Positions 1-10,227 of a stretch of DNA of 32,349 nucleotides are shown here, in pieces (position 1 is the first letter of the stretch; every line of letters begins with the position of its first letter). Source of the DNA: an uncultured Clostridia bacterium (GTDB lineage Bacteria > Bacillota > Clostridia > TANB77 > CAG-508); assembly GCA_947599995.1 (NCBI GenBank), contig CANQFW010000004.1:1-32349 (forward strand), read 5' to 3'. A program made the translations under genes and the position numbers. Under the pieces are notes generated by a model that searched no databases, had not been told where the DNA came from, and saw nothing but the letters and a program-made list of their open reading frames with translations.

Positions 1-174
1 CAAAATCATATAAAATTAAAGGGATTTCTAAAAAAACGGAATTAAGATTTTATAAGCATTGTAAGCTGTTTATAAAATTTATACTCCGCATATTTATCTT
101 CTACGGAAAGTGTATCATTTTCAATGATAACTTCCTAGAATATAAAAAATCTTTTCTAAAAAGGAGACAAAATT
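1..174 (+). promoter_or_regulatory. Leader region of the activase-type gene
   Basis: No gene is visible here. An imperfect hairpin lies at 105-135 (GGAAAGTGTATCATT against AATGATAACTTCC, with a short loop and one or two bulged bases). The ribosome binding site AAGGAGA sits about 7 bases before the ATG at 175. The hairpin could be the terminator of a gene outside the window or a leader element; the sequence alone does not decide. Confidence 0.4.
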
Positions 175-3100
175 ATGGATAAAAAAATATTACATGTAGG
201 CTTAGACGTAGGCTCTACAACTGTAAAAATAATAGTAATGAATTCAAACCAAGATACAATATATGAAGATTATAGAAGACATTATTCAGACACCAAAAAC
301 ACAGTGTGTAAAGTTTTAGAAGAACTTGCAGAAAAATATGCGGAAAATACATTTACCATAGCATTAACAGGCTCAGGAGCCATGTCTGCTTCAAAATTTT
401 TAAATGTAAATTTTATACAAGAAGTTATCTCTTGCAAAAGAGCCGTAGAAAAATATATTCCAGAAACAGATGTTGTAATAGAATTAGGAGGAGAAGACGC
501 TAAAATTATATATTTTGATAAATCAATAGAGCAACGTATGAACGGTACATGTGCTGGAGGTACAGGTGCTTTTATAGACCAAATGGCATCATTATTAGAT
601 ACAGATCCTACTGGCTTAAATGAATATGCCAAAAACTATAAAACTATCTACCCTATAGCTTCACGTTGTGGAGTGTTTGCCAAAACAGATATACAACCTT
701 TAATAAACGAAGGTGCAGCAAAAGAAGATATAGCTGTATCTATTTTTCAAGCAGTTGTAAATCAAACTATTAGCGGTTTAGCATGCGGAAGACCAATTAG
801 AGGAAAAGTAGCATTTTTGGGAGGACCTCTTACATATTTATCAGAGCTAAGAAAGAGATTTATAGAAACCTTAAAATTGACTCCAGATATGGTAATAGTA
901 CCAGAAGAAGCACATCTATTAGTTGCAAAAGGCGCAGCTCTTGATTCCCTAAATGAAAGTCCTATTTCATCTAAAGATTTAAAACAAAAAATAATGAACT
1001 TAAGAAATTCCTCAGATGCGACTACAACACCAATAGAACCATTATTTAAAAATGATAAAGAATATGAAGAATTTAAAACCCGTCATGCAAAAGCTACCGT
1101 AGAAAAAAAGGATTTTTCAAACTACGAAGGTGACTGTTATATTGGAATAGATGCCGGTTCAACTACAACAAAACTTGTTCTAATAGATAGAGACGGAAAT
1201 CTTCTTTACTCATTATATGGTAGTAACGAAGGAAATCCATTAAACAGCGTTATAAAAATGTTAAAAAAATTATATGAAGTATTACCTAAAAAAGCAGATA
1301 TCCGTTATAGCGGAGTTACAGGATATGGTGAGAAATTAATACAAACAGCACTAAACATTGATATAGGAGAAATAGAAACAATAGCACACTTTATGGCAGC
1401 TCAAAAATTTGAACCTAATGTTACATCAATTGTAGACATTGGTGGGCAAGATATGAAGTATATAAGACTAAAAAACGGAGCAATAGATTCAATTATGCTA
1501 AACGAAGCTTGTTCGTCTGGATGTGGATCATTTATAGAAACTTTTGCTAAAAGCTTAGGTCTAAAAATAAGTGACTTTGTAGATCAAGCCATTCATTCAA
1601 AAAGACCTGTTGACCTAGGTTCAAGATGTACAGTATTTATGAACTCAAAAATAAAACAAGCACAGAAAGAAGGCTACACAGTAGGCGACATATCTAGCGG
1701 CCTTTCATATTCTGTAATAAAAAATGCATTGCAAAAAGTTATGAAAATAAGAGACGTAGAAACACTTGGCTCAAAGATAGTAGTTCAAGGCGGAACGTTT
1801 TATAATGATGCTGTTTTAAGAGCATTTGAAAAAATAGTTGGAAAGGAAGTTATTCGTCCAGATATAGCAGGTTTAATGGGAGCTTACGGAATGGCACTTA
1901 TAGCCAAAACACAATTTGAAACAAATATGGACATGGAATACCATTCTACAATTACAAAATTAGACGGTCTAGACAAAGTGGATATTAAAATTACACACGC
2001 TCGTTGTAACAAATGTGAAAACCATTGCAAACTTACAATAAACACATTTGGAAATGGAAAGCGCTATATATCTGGAAACCGTTGCGAAAAAGGTACAGGA
2101 GTTATTACAAATAATGAAAAATTACCTAACCTCATAAAATATAAATATGATAGAATTTTCTCTTACACTCCTTTAACAGAAAAAGAAGCAAAAAGGGGAA
2201 TAATAGGAATCCCTAGAGTTCTTAATATGTACGAGGATTATCCATTCTGGTTCACATTTTTAAGCAGTCTAGGATTTAGAGTAATTATTTCAGAAAAAAG
2301 TACAAGAAATACATACGAAAAAGGTATGGAATCTATGCCTTCAGAATCTGTATGCTATCCTGCAAAACTTTCACACGGTCATATTGAAAGCTTATTAGAA
2401 CAAGGTATAACGACAATTTTCTATCCATGCATACCTTATTCAAGAAAAGAATATCAAAAAGCAGATAACCATTATAACTGTCCAATTGTAATTTCTTATG
2501 CGGAAGTTTTAAAAAATAATGTTGAAAATCTAAAAAAACAAAATATAAAGTTTCTAAATCCATTTTTACCACTTGATACAACTAACCTAGTAAAGAAAAT
2601 TTTGGAACTAGATGAATTTAAGGAATACAACTTTACTAAAAAGGAACTAACAGAAGCCGCACAAAAAGCGGAAGCAGAATATCAAAAATTTAAACAAGAT
2701 ATTCGTAACAAAGGATTAGAAACCATAAAATACATTGAAGAAAATAACCTAAAAGGCATAGTTTTAGCTGGAAGACCATATCACATAGACCCAGAAATTA
2801 ATCACGGAATAGATACGTTAATCTCATCATTAGGTCTTTGTGTACTTACAGAAGATAGCATTTCAGATAAATCTGAAGCAAAAAGACCTCTAAGAGTAGT
2901 TGACCAATGGACTTTCCACTCAAGGCTTTATGCAGCAGCAGATTTTGTTGGAAAACACGATAATTTAGAATTAGTTCAGCTTAACTCATTTGGTTGTGGA
3001 GTAGATGCGGTTACAACAGATCAAGTCGAGGAAATTTTAACAAGCTACGGTAAAATGTATACCTTAATTAAGATAGATGAAGTAAACAACCTAGGAGCCG

Positions 3101-4521
3101 TAAAAATACGTATCCGTTCACTTTTAGCAAGTATGAATAAAAGGCAAAAAGAAAAGGAAAACTGTACTGGAAATTATGAAGCAAATAAACCTTCATTTAC
3201 TAAGGATATGAGAAAGAATTACACTATTTTAATCCCACAAATGATACCAATACATTTCGAATTGTTAGAATCAGCAGTAAAAAGTTGCGGATACAATATT
3301 GAACTTTTAAGAGAATGCACACCTCACACAGTAGAAGTAGGATTAAAATATGTAAATAATGATGCTTGTTATCCTTCAATTTTAACAACAGGTCAATTTA
3401 TAGAAGCACTTCAATCTGGAAAATATAATGTAAATAAAACTGCAATCATAATGTCTCAAACTGGCGGTGGATGTCGTGCAACAAATTACATAGGATTTAT
3501 AAGAAAAGCTTTAAAAGATGCTGGATTTGGTCAAGTCCCTGTAATTTCTTTTAACCTAGTAGGTATGGAGAAAAATCCAGGATTTAAACTTACTCCGAAA
3601 CTTTTAGGACAATTAATAAAAGCTGTTTTATTGGGAGATTTATTACAAAAGTTGCTACACAAAAATAGAGCATATGAAATTAATAAAGGTGAAACAGATA
3701 AACTTTATCAAACATGGCTTGAAAAGTCCAAAGATATTATAAAAAAAGGATCTACAAGTGAGATAAAAAAAGCCATACAAGAAATGGTCATAGATTTTGA
3801 ACGCATCGAATTGGATACTACAATAGAAAAACCAAAAGTAGGAATAGTTGGAGAAGTGTTAATAAAATATCATCCATTCGGAAATAATTATGTGGCAGAC
3901 TTATTAGAAAAAGAAGGTGCAGAAGTAATATTACCTGATTTTATGGGATTTGTAAAATTTATGGCAACACACAAAATAACATTCAACAAATTATTAAATA
4001 TAAACAAAACCTCGTCAAAAATAAGCAAATTAGCAATAAAATTAATTGATTTAATGGAAAAGACTACTGTAAATGCACTTTCAGAATCTAAAAAAGATTA
4101 CCTAATGCCATGCAATATATGGCACTTAGAATCTCAAGTAAAAGATATTCTATCAATCGGAAATCAAACAGGCGAAGGCTGGTTCCTAACTGCAGAAATG
4201 ATTGAATACATAGAAAACAACATTCCAAATATTGTATGCGTACAACCATTTGCATGTTTGCCAAACCATGTGGTAGGAAAGGGAGTAATAAAAACTATTC
4301 GCGAAAAATACCCAATGGCAAACATTACTCCTGTAGACTATGACCCTGGAGCAAGTGAAACAAACCAAGCAAATAGAATAAAACTTTTAATGACAGTAGC
4401 AAAAGATAATTTAAAAATGAAACAAAAAGAAAAAATTGCTATAGCAAATGAAAATATTATATCAAATAATATTGAAAGAAACAACAATGAAAATGAAACA
4501 ACTAAAATCTTAAATAAATAA
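175..4521 (+). CDS. 2-hydroxyacyl-CoA dehydratase activase-related protein (large fused form)
   Basis: The 1448-residue protein carries two BadF/BadG/HgdC-type ATPase domains in tandem, then a long C-terminal part resembling the DUF2229 and HgdB-like regions of large CoA-enzyme activase proteins. ATP-binding signatures are GLDVGSTTVKI (about residue 9) and GIDAGSTTTKL (about 324). Each domain keeps the cysteines that hold the bridging 4Fe-4S cluster of HgdC-type activators: C126 and C165 in the first, C446, C450 and C485 in the second. Known activators use ATP hydrolysis to push one electron into a dehydratase; proteins of this full length are widespread in anaerobes but their substrate is mostly unknown. 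The start has a good AAGGAGA site. It stands alone with its own terminator, and no dehydratase subunit gene is in view. Family assignment is firm; the specific reaction is not. Confidence 0.9.
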   Translation: MDKKILHVGLDVGSTTVKIIVMNSNQDTIYEDYRRHYSDTKNTVCKVLEELAEKYAENTFTIALTGSGAMSASKFLNVNFIQEVISCKRAVEKYIPETDVVIELGGEDAKIIYFDKSIEQRMNGTCAGGTGAFIDQMASLLDTDPTGLNEYAKNYKTIYPIASRCGVFAKTDIQPLINEGAAKEDIAVSIFQAVVNQTISGLACGRPIRGKVAFLGGPLTYLSELRKRFIETLKLTPDMVIVPEEAHLLVAKGAALDSLNESPISSKDLKQKIMNLRNSSDATTTPIEPLFKNDKEYEEFKTRHAKATVEKKDFSNYEGDCYIGIDAGSTTTKLVLIDRDGNLLYSLYGSNEGNPLNSVIKMLKKLYEVLPKKADIRYSGVTGYGEKLIQTALNIDIGEIETIAHFMAAQKFEPNVTSIVDIGGQDMKYIRLKNGAIDSIMLNEACSSGCGSFIETFAKSLGLKISDFVDQAIHSKRPVDLGSRCTVFMNSKIKQAQKEGYTVGDISSGLSYSVIKNALQKVMKIRDVETLGSKIVVQGGTFYNDAVLRAFEKIVGKEVIRPDIAGLMGAYGMALIAKTQFETNMDMEYHSTITKLDGLDKVDIKITHARCNKCENHCKLTINTFGNGKRYISGNRCEKGTGVITNNEKLPNLIKYKYDRIFSYTPLTEKEAKRGIIGIPRVLNMYEDYPFWFTFLSSLGFRVIISEKSTRNTYEKGMESMPSESVCYPAKLSHGHIESLLEQGITTIFYPCIPYSRKEYQKADNHYNCPIVISYAEVLKNNVENLKKQNIKFLNPFLPLDTTNLVKKILELDEFKEYNFTKKELTEAAQKAEAEYQKFKQDIRNKGLETIKYIEENNLKGIVLAGRPYHIDPEINHGIDTLISSLGLCVLTEDSISDKSEAKRPLRVVDQWTFHSRLYAAADFVGKHDNLELVQLNSFGCGVDAVTTDQVEEILTSYGKMYTLIKIDEVNNLGAVKIRIRSLLASMNKRQKEKENCTGNYEANKPSFTKDMRKNYTILIPQMIPIHFELLESAVKSCGYNIELLRECTPHTVEVGLKYVNNDACYPSILTTGQFIEALQSGKYNVNKTAIIMSQTGGGCRATNYIGFIRKALKDAGFGQVPVISFNLVGMEKNPGFKLTPKLLGQLIKAVLLGDLLQKLLHKNRAYEINKGETDKLYQTWLEKSKDIIKKGSTSEIKKAIQEMVIDFERIELDTTIEKPKVGIVGEVLIKYHPFGNNYVADLLEKEGAEVILPDFMGFVKFMATHKITFNKLLNINKTSSKISKLAIKLIDLMEKTTVNALSESKKDYLMPCNIWHLESQVKDILSIGNQTGEGWFLTAEMIEYIENNIPNIVCVQPFACLPNHVVGKGVIKTIREKYPMANITPVDYDPGASETNQANRIKLLMTVAKDNLKMKQKEKIAIANENIISNNIERNNNENETTKILNK

Positions 4522-4528
4522 TATAAAT

Positions 4529-4560
4529 AGGGTACTTTTTAAGTACTCTGTTTGTTTTAT
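4529..4560 (+). terminator. Rho-independent terminator after the activase gene
   Basis: A stem of AGGGTACTT (4529-4537) against AAGTACTCT (4541-4549), with one G-U pair, is followed by a T-rich run (TGTTTGTTTT). It lies 7 bases after the stop codon. Confidence 0.75.
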
Positions 4561-4656
4561 TACTTCTAAAACAATCAAATTAACTATTATTTTCTATTAA
4601 CAAAATATTATTTATTAATTAATATTTAAATTATCATTTTAATTAAATAAAAAATA

Positions 4657-4665
4657 TGTTATAAT
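4657..4665 (+). promoter_or_regulatory. Extended -10 promoter of the J-domain gene
   Basis: TGTTATAAT is a TGn-type extended -10 element, 22 bases before the start codon. No good -35 hexamer is visible. The AGGAGAAG ribosome binding site (from 4674) follows closely, so the leader would be short. Confidence 0.5.
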
Positions 4666-4687
4666 AAATTTATAGGAGAAGAAGAAT

Positions 4688-5386
4688 ATGAAAAATTATT
4701 ATGAGATATTAGAAGTTGATAAAAACGCCTCGCCAGAAGTTATAGACAAGGCATATAAAACGCTCGTTAAAAAATACCATCCAGATTTACAAGAACCTCA
4801 TGAAAAAGAACAAGCAGAATCAAAGATTAAAGAAATAAATGAAGCATATGATGTTTTATCAGATAAAACAAAAAGGAATGAATATAATAAAACATTACAA
4901 AATAACTCTATTTCTATAGAAAAATATAATTTAATTGTTAAAGAAAATCAAAGATTAAAAAATGAGTTAGATAATATAAAAAATATTTATTACCAAAATA
5001 TAAATAATTATTCGCAAAACAATAATAATTACTCTAATGTAAATAATTATTCACAAAGCAATAATGATTACTCTAATGAAGATAATTATTCACAAAATAA
5101 TACTTACTCAAATACAAATGATAACTATAAAAATATTAAATATAATAATCCGAATTATGAAAATAACACTAACAGAATTAATTATAATAATTCTATAAAT
5201 GACTTTTTAAAAAAACACCATTATAATAAAAATAATCATAATGGAAACGATAAACTAATTCCTTTTATAATATTTTTTGCAATTATAATAATTTTCTTTA
5301 TACCTGAAATACTAAATTTTTTCTCATATGTGCCTCGATCATTTATCATTATTATGATTGTTATTATTATTATTACAAAATTATAG
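4688..5386 (+). CDS. J-domain protein with Asn/Tyr-rich linker and C-terminal membrane anchor
   Basis: This 232-residue protein begins with a complete J domain (residues 2-68, HPD triad at 31-33), the part of DnaJ co-chaperones that stimulates Hsp70/DnaK ATPase activity. It lacks the Gly/Phe, zinc-finger and substrate-binding regions of true DnaJ. Residues about 95-165 form a low-complexity tract built from repeats of the type NNYSQNNN. Two hydrophobic stretches at about 190-232 end the protein, so the J domain should face the cytoplasm from a membrane anchor. It probably recruits DnaK to a membrane site or complex. It converges on the T4SS cluster and shares a bidirectional terminator with it; a functional link is only suggested by position. 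Partner unknown. Confidence 0.85.
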   Translation: MKNYYEILEVDKNASPEVIDKAYKTLVKKYHPDLQEPHEKEQAESKIKEINEAYDVLSDKTKRNEYNKTLQNNSISIEKYNLIVKENQRLKNELDNIKNIYYQNINNYSQNNNNYSNVNNYSQSNNDYSNEDNYSQNNTYSNTNDNYKNIKYNNPNYENNTNRINYNNSINDFLKKHHYNKNNHNGNDKLIPFIIFFAIIIIFFIPEILNFFSYVPRSFIIIMIVIIIITKL

Positions 5387-5427
5387 AAAAAATAACTAAA
5401 AATAAAATTATTTTTAGTTATTTTTTC
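5386..5427. terminator. Bidirectional terminator between convergent genes
   Basis: A perfect 20-bp inverted repeat (5386-5405 against 5408-5427) has A-runs at one end and T-runs at the other on both strands. It lies between the stop of the J-domain gene (+) and the stop of the last T4SS gene (-), so it can end transcription from both sides. Confidence 0.85.
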
Positions 5428-5435
5428 TTTATCAT

Positions 5436-6770
5436 TTATTTAATATTAAATGACATTACAAATTTCGTTTCTTCCTCTAATTTCATAATTATCTGCATTT
5501 TTTTTATTTGAGAATTATTATCAGAATTTTTTATTATAATATCATATATATAAGTTTCACCTTCATTTGTAAATTTACCATATTCTACAGTACATTTATC
5601 ATAAACATTTTTTTGTATAAATGTTGCAAAAGCATTAATATCTTTAAATTGGTTATTTTTAAATCCATCTGCTAAATAATTATATGCAAATTTATAATCC
5701 TTTGCATTTAATGCTTTAAAAATTCTATCTATATTCATAACCACACGTTCCTGAATATTTGCTGAATTATATTTTTCTATAAATTGCGGTAAATCCATAG
5801 TATATGTATCAAGTATTACTTTATAACTAAAATCATTAAAAACATTAAAGATATAATAATTATCATTAAAATCTGAACATATATATTGTGTATATTCATC
5901 AGTTTTATTAACTGTATATTTCAAAAATCCAGCATAGTATTTCTGAGATAAATATTCTTTATAGTCTTCGTCACTTTTAAATTCGTCTTTTGATTTTGCT
6001 CTATTCATCTCCATTAATTTATAATTATCTATATTTGTTTTTAAATAATTTCTATAATTCTCATAATTTCCAAAACGTTTTTGACTATAAGTTTCATCTA
6101 AAGTTTTGTATGCATATGTAGGATAATATACTACATTTTCTATATAATCATAGAAATATTTTCTAGCTAAATCTTCATCTGAAAGTATCGGAGAATTAAA
6201 AGAATTATATTCATTTTGTAATATTTCCTTTTCATCATATTCAATTTCTCCATTTATATTTTGATTATATTCATCTTCACTACAAGGCTTAATTGAAAAA
6301 GTATCATTTGCCAGATCTAAAATTACAGTAAAAAATTTATCTTCTTGACCTTTATTATTATATAATACACCCTTAATAAAATATGGAATTTGAGACTTAG
6401 CTTCTAGATAATATATTTCCAATATTTCGTATTTTTTATCATCTCCACTTTTAATAATAATATCAAAAATATTATCTTCTGTTATCTTATTTTCCTTTAT
6501 ATAATTATCATCTATAATATTATACAAAATCTTTGGCATATTATTATTTATATTATTATAGTATCTTTGTATACAATCTTTAACACTAAAATATGTATAT
6601 TTAGAATCAAGCTTATATACCTTCCTTTCACCTTCTATTTCCTTATCGCCCTGAGTAGATATATATTGGATATACTCTTTTTTTTCCGTGTTATTTATAT
6701 ATATAATAGCAGCAATAATTATAAATATAATTATAATTAATAATATTATTAACCCTTTTAATTTTTTCAT
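5436..6770 (-). CDS. Membrane-anchored extracytoplasmic protein, VirB8/TcpC-like (last gene of T4SS cluster)
   Basis: The start is placed at the ATG at 6770 (444 aa) because GAGGAAG lies 6 bases upstream. A longer open frame to 6917 would run 128 bases into the preceding hydrolase gene without a ribosome binding site. Residues 5-26 form a strong membrane segment. The rest is hydrophilic, Asn/Tyr/Lys-rich, and reads as about three alpha+beta modules of 100-130 residues. The last (about 330-444) contains RIFKALNAKDYKFAYNYLAD, typical of the NTF2-like fold of VirB8/TcpC proteins of Gram-positive conjugation systems. Such proteins sit outside the membrane and help assemble the channel. The fold call comes from residue pattern and operon position, not from a catalytic motif. 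Confidence 0.65.
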   Translation of the reverse strand: MKKLKGLIILLIIIIFIIIAAIIYINNTEKKEYIQYISTQGDKEIEGERKVYKLDSKYTYFSVKDCIQRYYNNINNNMPKILYNIIDDNYIKENKITEDNIFDIIIKSGDDKKYEILEIYYLEAKSQIPYFIKGVLYNNKGQEDKFFTVILDLANDTFSIKPCSEDEYNQNINGEIEYDEKEILQNEYNSFNSPILSDEDLARKYFYDYIENVVYYPTYAYKTLDETYSQKRFGNYENYRNYLKTNIDNYKLMEMNRAKSKDEFKSDEDYKEYLSQKYYAGFLKYTVNKTDEYTQYICSDFNDNYYIFNVFNDFSYKVILDTYTMDLPQFIEKYNSANIQERVVMNIDRIFKALNAKDYKFAYNYLADGFKNNQFKDINAFATFIQKNVYDKCTVEYGKFTNEGETYIYDIIIKNSDNNSQIKKMQIIMKLEEETKFVMSFNIK

Positions 6771-6789
6771 TAAACACTTCCTCACAAAA

Positions 6790-9700
6790 TTATTTTTTAT
6801 ATCTAAATATATATTTAATAGAACCCTTATTATACTTAGCAAAGAAGTTAGACGCGACATTAGGATAATTTGTAGCTCCTGAACCACCTCCATGGTGTGC
6901 AAATTGATTATTACCAATATACACTACAACATGTTGGAATGAATATGAACTTGAATATGTTGCAACAATATCTCCGTCTTGTATAATATCTTCAATATTC
7001 TTATCCAAATTCTTACTTTGAGCAAAGTTTCCGACAGACGCCGTAGCAGAAGGAGTTGCATTATAATAAATTAACTCATAATTAGGATCTTTATATAAAT
7101 TTATTCCTAACGTATCAACACTGTCTGACCAACTCTTAAATCCATTGGAATTATATAATACCTCTGATACAAAGCTTGCACAAACATATACACCAGAACT
7201 AAATCCATTTGTAGATTTTCTCACACTGTTATAAGATGTCTGCTGAGTTCCTCCCATCTTAGTTAATTCAACTAATTTCTTTGCAGCCTCGACAATTGGT
7301 CCTCCTGCCCCTCCACCAGATGAATATGATTCGATTTCAGGCACACTTTTAAGTTCTGTTCCATCACTTAATTGGTATATCCCTTCTTTAAACAATTTCC
7401 ACCTAGCAGTTGATCTTTTTTCATATTTCGAATCATGAAAAGGTAAAAATTGATATCTCAGATCTTCTATATTCTCATTACTAACTCCACCTTCGAATTT
7501 AGCATATGCAGCTATAAACTCACTATATGGGAATCCACCTGGTCCATATTGCCATTGAGCATCTACCATTGCTCCCATTTGATCTAAAGTCATTTTTACA
7601 TTTTTTCCCGTCTTTTTATTATATTCTTCTATCTCTTTTTTAATATTTTGCAATTCCTCTGAAAGTCTATACATATGAGCTCGATCAACAACCTCTACAG
7701 GAAGATCATATTTTTCTGGATATGCTAAATGATAAATTGGACTATTATATGCTGTAACACCACTTGTATCTATGCCTCCTGAAGTAATTAAATCTCCAAC
7801 AGCTTTTTTTAAAGTCATATTATATTTAAAATCCTTATATGCTCTGTTCATTGCACCTTCATGAGCAAAACCATTATAACCTGCTGCATAAAACATAAAT
7901 CCGTGGGCGGTACTTATGCTATGAAAGTCATCATTATTAAATCCATCTAATAATTTATACTTATTTCCTTTGTCATTTGTTATATTACCTTCATAAGAAG
8001 TCATCCACTGCCTCAAGCAATCAATAGCAGTTCCAGGTTGGAAATCTGTATTACCAAATATATCAATCCAATTTACAACACTCTCAAAATCCTTAATTCC
8101 ATAGCTCTCTCCCGTATATCTCTGTAAAATATATTTCATAACAGCTACCAAATTTTTATTATATTCCGAAGTTGACTCCATAAATTGAATTAATGCATCA
8201 GCACCATTTACTAAAAGATCACCCGCAGAAGACTCTTTAGTTCCTTCATATACATCTTTATATACAACTTTTTTACCAGAAGGATTAAATTTTGCTCCTT
8301 TTACATATGTGCCTGTATCATTTTTCAATAATCCTAAAAATTGATCTGTGTTATCTGTATATTCTATAGCCTTGTTAGATGGAGTAGTTGATTTTGTTAC
8401 TACCTTTGTAAATTTAGATGTTTGTACATTACTTTTCTTTTGTATCATCTCAGCTACTCTTGCTATGTCAGTATATTTATCTTCCTCCGTAATAACTGAA
8501 TTTTGACCATTTCCTGTATTTGTAGTAGTATTTGTCGTAGGGTTATTAAAGGTATTTTTACCATGTGAAAAGAAATCTGTTTTCGTAACTACTTTTCCTA
8601 GTAATTTATAAATAAACGAATCATCATTATTTGACAAATCTTTTGAACTCCAATCATTAACATCTGTATCGCTCCATGCATTTTGATATCTTTGATTTGC
8701 CTTTTCATAATTTATCATATAATCTTCAATTGGATAACCTGGCTTAAATGTTTGAACACTCTCTGAATTTTCATTTTTTGGTACCCAAATATGATATTCC
8801 TCATCATTTTCTTTCAACACATCATCAATATTAGTATCTTTACCATAATCTTTTTCATTTGTTACTTCATCTCCTGATTCATTTACTGCGGTATATTTTG
8901 CATCAATAGAACTATCAGCCTCATATTTTGCACTTCCATACCAAGCCACAGCTTCTTTTACGTAAATACTATAATCTGTTTTTTCCTTGGTAACCCTCTT
9001 TGTTTTTTCAACATTCCTTTCACCTTCTACTCCAGCAACTTCTTGTACTAAATCATATCTTGGTTGTTTTGACTCGTTTGTTGTTGTTGTTGTTTCATTT
9101 CCGTTCTGGTTTGTAGTTACCGTTTCTGTTGTCTTTTCAGCCGGTTGTATTCCTTTTACTGTTACCTCATCAGCATATCTTTCGGTGGTCTCTTGTACAG
9201 TAACAATTTCATCACAATCTACTACTAAAGTAATATGTTCATTTTGGATTAAATCACAAATAGCTCCTATAAATTCACTACTTGCTGTCATTTCTAATAA
9301 TGAAACTAGAAAATCCATCGGCATAACATATTTTGAAATATATTGATAGTAATCTATTTCGGCTGTTTCGACCTTTTGACTATCCTTTTTAGTATCATGT
9401 ACTAATTCTTCACCATTATATTTATATATGTTCTCTGTAGTTTGCATATTCGGGCAATACATTTTAATAGTTCCTATACTATCTATTGTATATGCATATT
9501 TCATTTCATTTTTTACTGCATCTGCTGTTTCATCTTTTCCGTTTTCAATATCATAATTATATGTATTAATAAAATGCTCAAAATCGCTTTCACCGTCATC
9601 TCCTACTTCATTATTATATGACCAAATCTTCGATCCTTCATTATCTTTCAATTCAATAATTCCATAGGCTGACATATAGTATTCGCCTTTTTTTCCGCTT

Positions 9701-10207
9701 TTTATCATCATCGCCTTCCCAATAGCTAAAAGTTCCTTCATTCTCTTTTTTGTCATAATCCTCTTTAGAAATAGGAATTGCAACTTGAGTATCAGATGTA
9801 CTCATTGTCATATAATTAACCAACATCATCTTTTTTAAAACATAATCTGTTAGACAAGACTGCTCTAAATCTATAGCCTGTTTTGTTAATGTATCTTTTA
9901 TGTTATCAACCTGTTCTTGATTAATTATTATTAAAAATTCACATGAAGGCTTTTCCGGTTTCCAATATTTTGTATTAAAAAGATAACTTAGTCCATTTGT
10001 TAAGCTTTTGAAATCTCTCTCAATCCCAGCTACAGGATTTGTTAGTGTATCTAATAGATTATTTACGGTATCTGTTATTACATCTAATATTCCAGCAACT
10101 ATTGTAATAAGCATTATTACAACTAATATTAATGCTATAAGCGGTATCAATACTATTAATGAGGATTTGCTGTTGCTTACCTTTTCATTTCCTACAATAT
10201 TATTCAT
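6790..10207 (-). CDS. Large NlpC/P60-type peptidoglycan hydrolase of the T4SS, expressed across an apparent +1 frameshift
   Basis: The coding sequence lies in two frames. The first runs from the ATG at 10207 (GAGGTG site 7 bases upstream) and stops at 9653; the second is open from 9783 to 6790. Skipping the C of the in-frame CGG at 9695-9697 joins them into 1138 residues (170 + 968) with a smooth local sequence, DDDKK-GKKGEYYMSAYG. The N-terminus has one membrane segment (about residues 16-42). Mid regions are Thr/Glu-rich with low-complexity Thr/Asn runs. The last ~180 residues look like an NlpC/P60 endopeptidase: a Cys in YVCASFVSEVL and a His in FQHVVVYIGN. Such VirB1-like enzymes open the cell wall for a T4SS. 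Without a shift, translation ends 14 codons after CGG and gives a 184-aa membrane stub with no hydrolase. A sequencing error in the nearby run of seven A is the main alternative. Confidence 0.7.
9695..9697 (-). other. In-frame CGG at the frame switch of the T4SS hydrolase gene
   Basis: In the first frame the codons read AAA AAG CGG AAA AAA AGG CGA and reach a stop at 9653. Reading AAG, skipping C, then GGA AAA AAA GGC GAA moves into the 968-codon downstream frame. Both frames are open over 9653-9783, so the shift point is not forced by sequence alone, but this is the only CGG in either frame. A run of seven A (9688-9694) directly follows and is a second possible slip site. Confidence 0.55.
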
Positions 10208-10227
10208 CACTTCACCTCTTATCTAAT

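Noticed and set aside
282..632. 116-residue minus-strand frame inside the activase gene
   Set aside because: Antisense shadow of a conserved ATPase domain, with no ribosome binding site.
5436..6917. 493-residue version of the last T4SS gene
   Set aside because: The extra 49 residues overlap the hydrolase gene and lack a ribosome site; the ATG at 6770 has GAGGAAG and begins a membrane segment.
8987..9346. 119-residue plus-strand frame with hydrophobic Val/Ser-rich sequence
   Set aside because: It is the antisense of the Thr-rich part of the hydrolase gene; its composition mirrors that low-complexity tract and it has no ribosome binding site.
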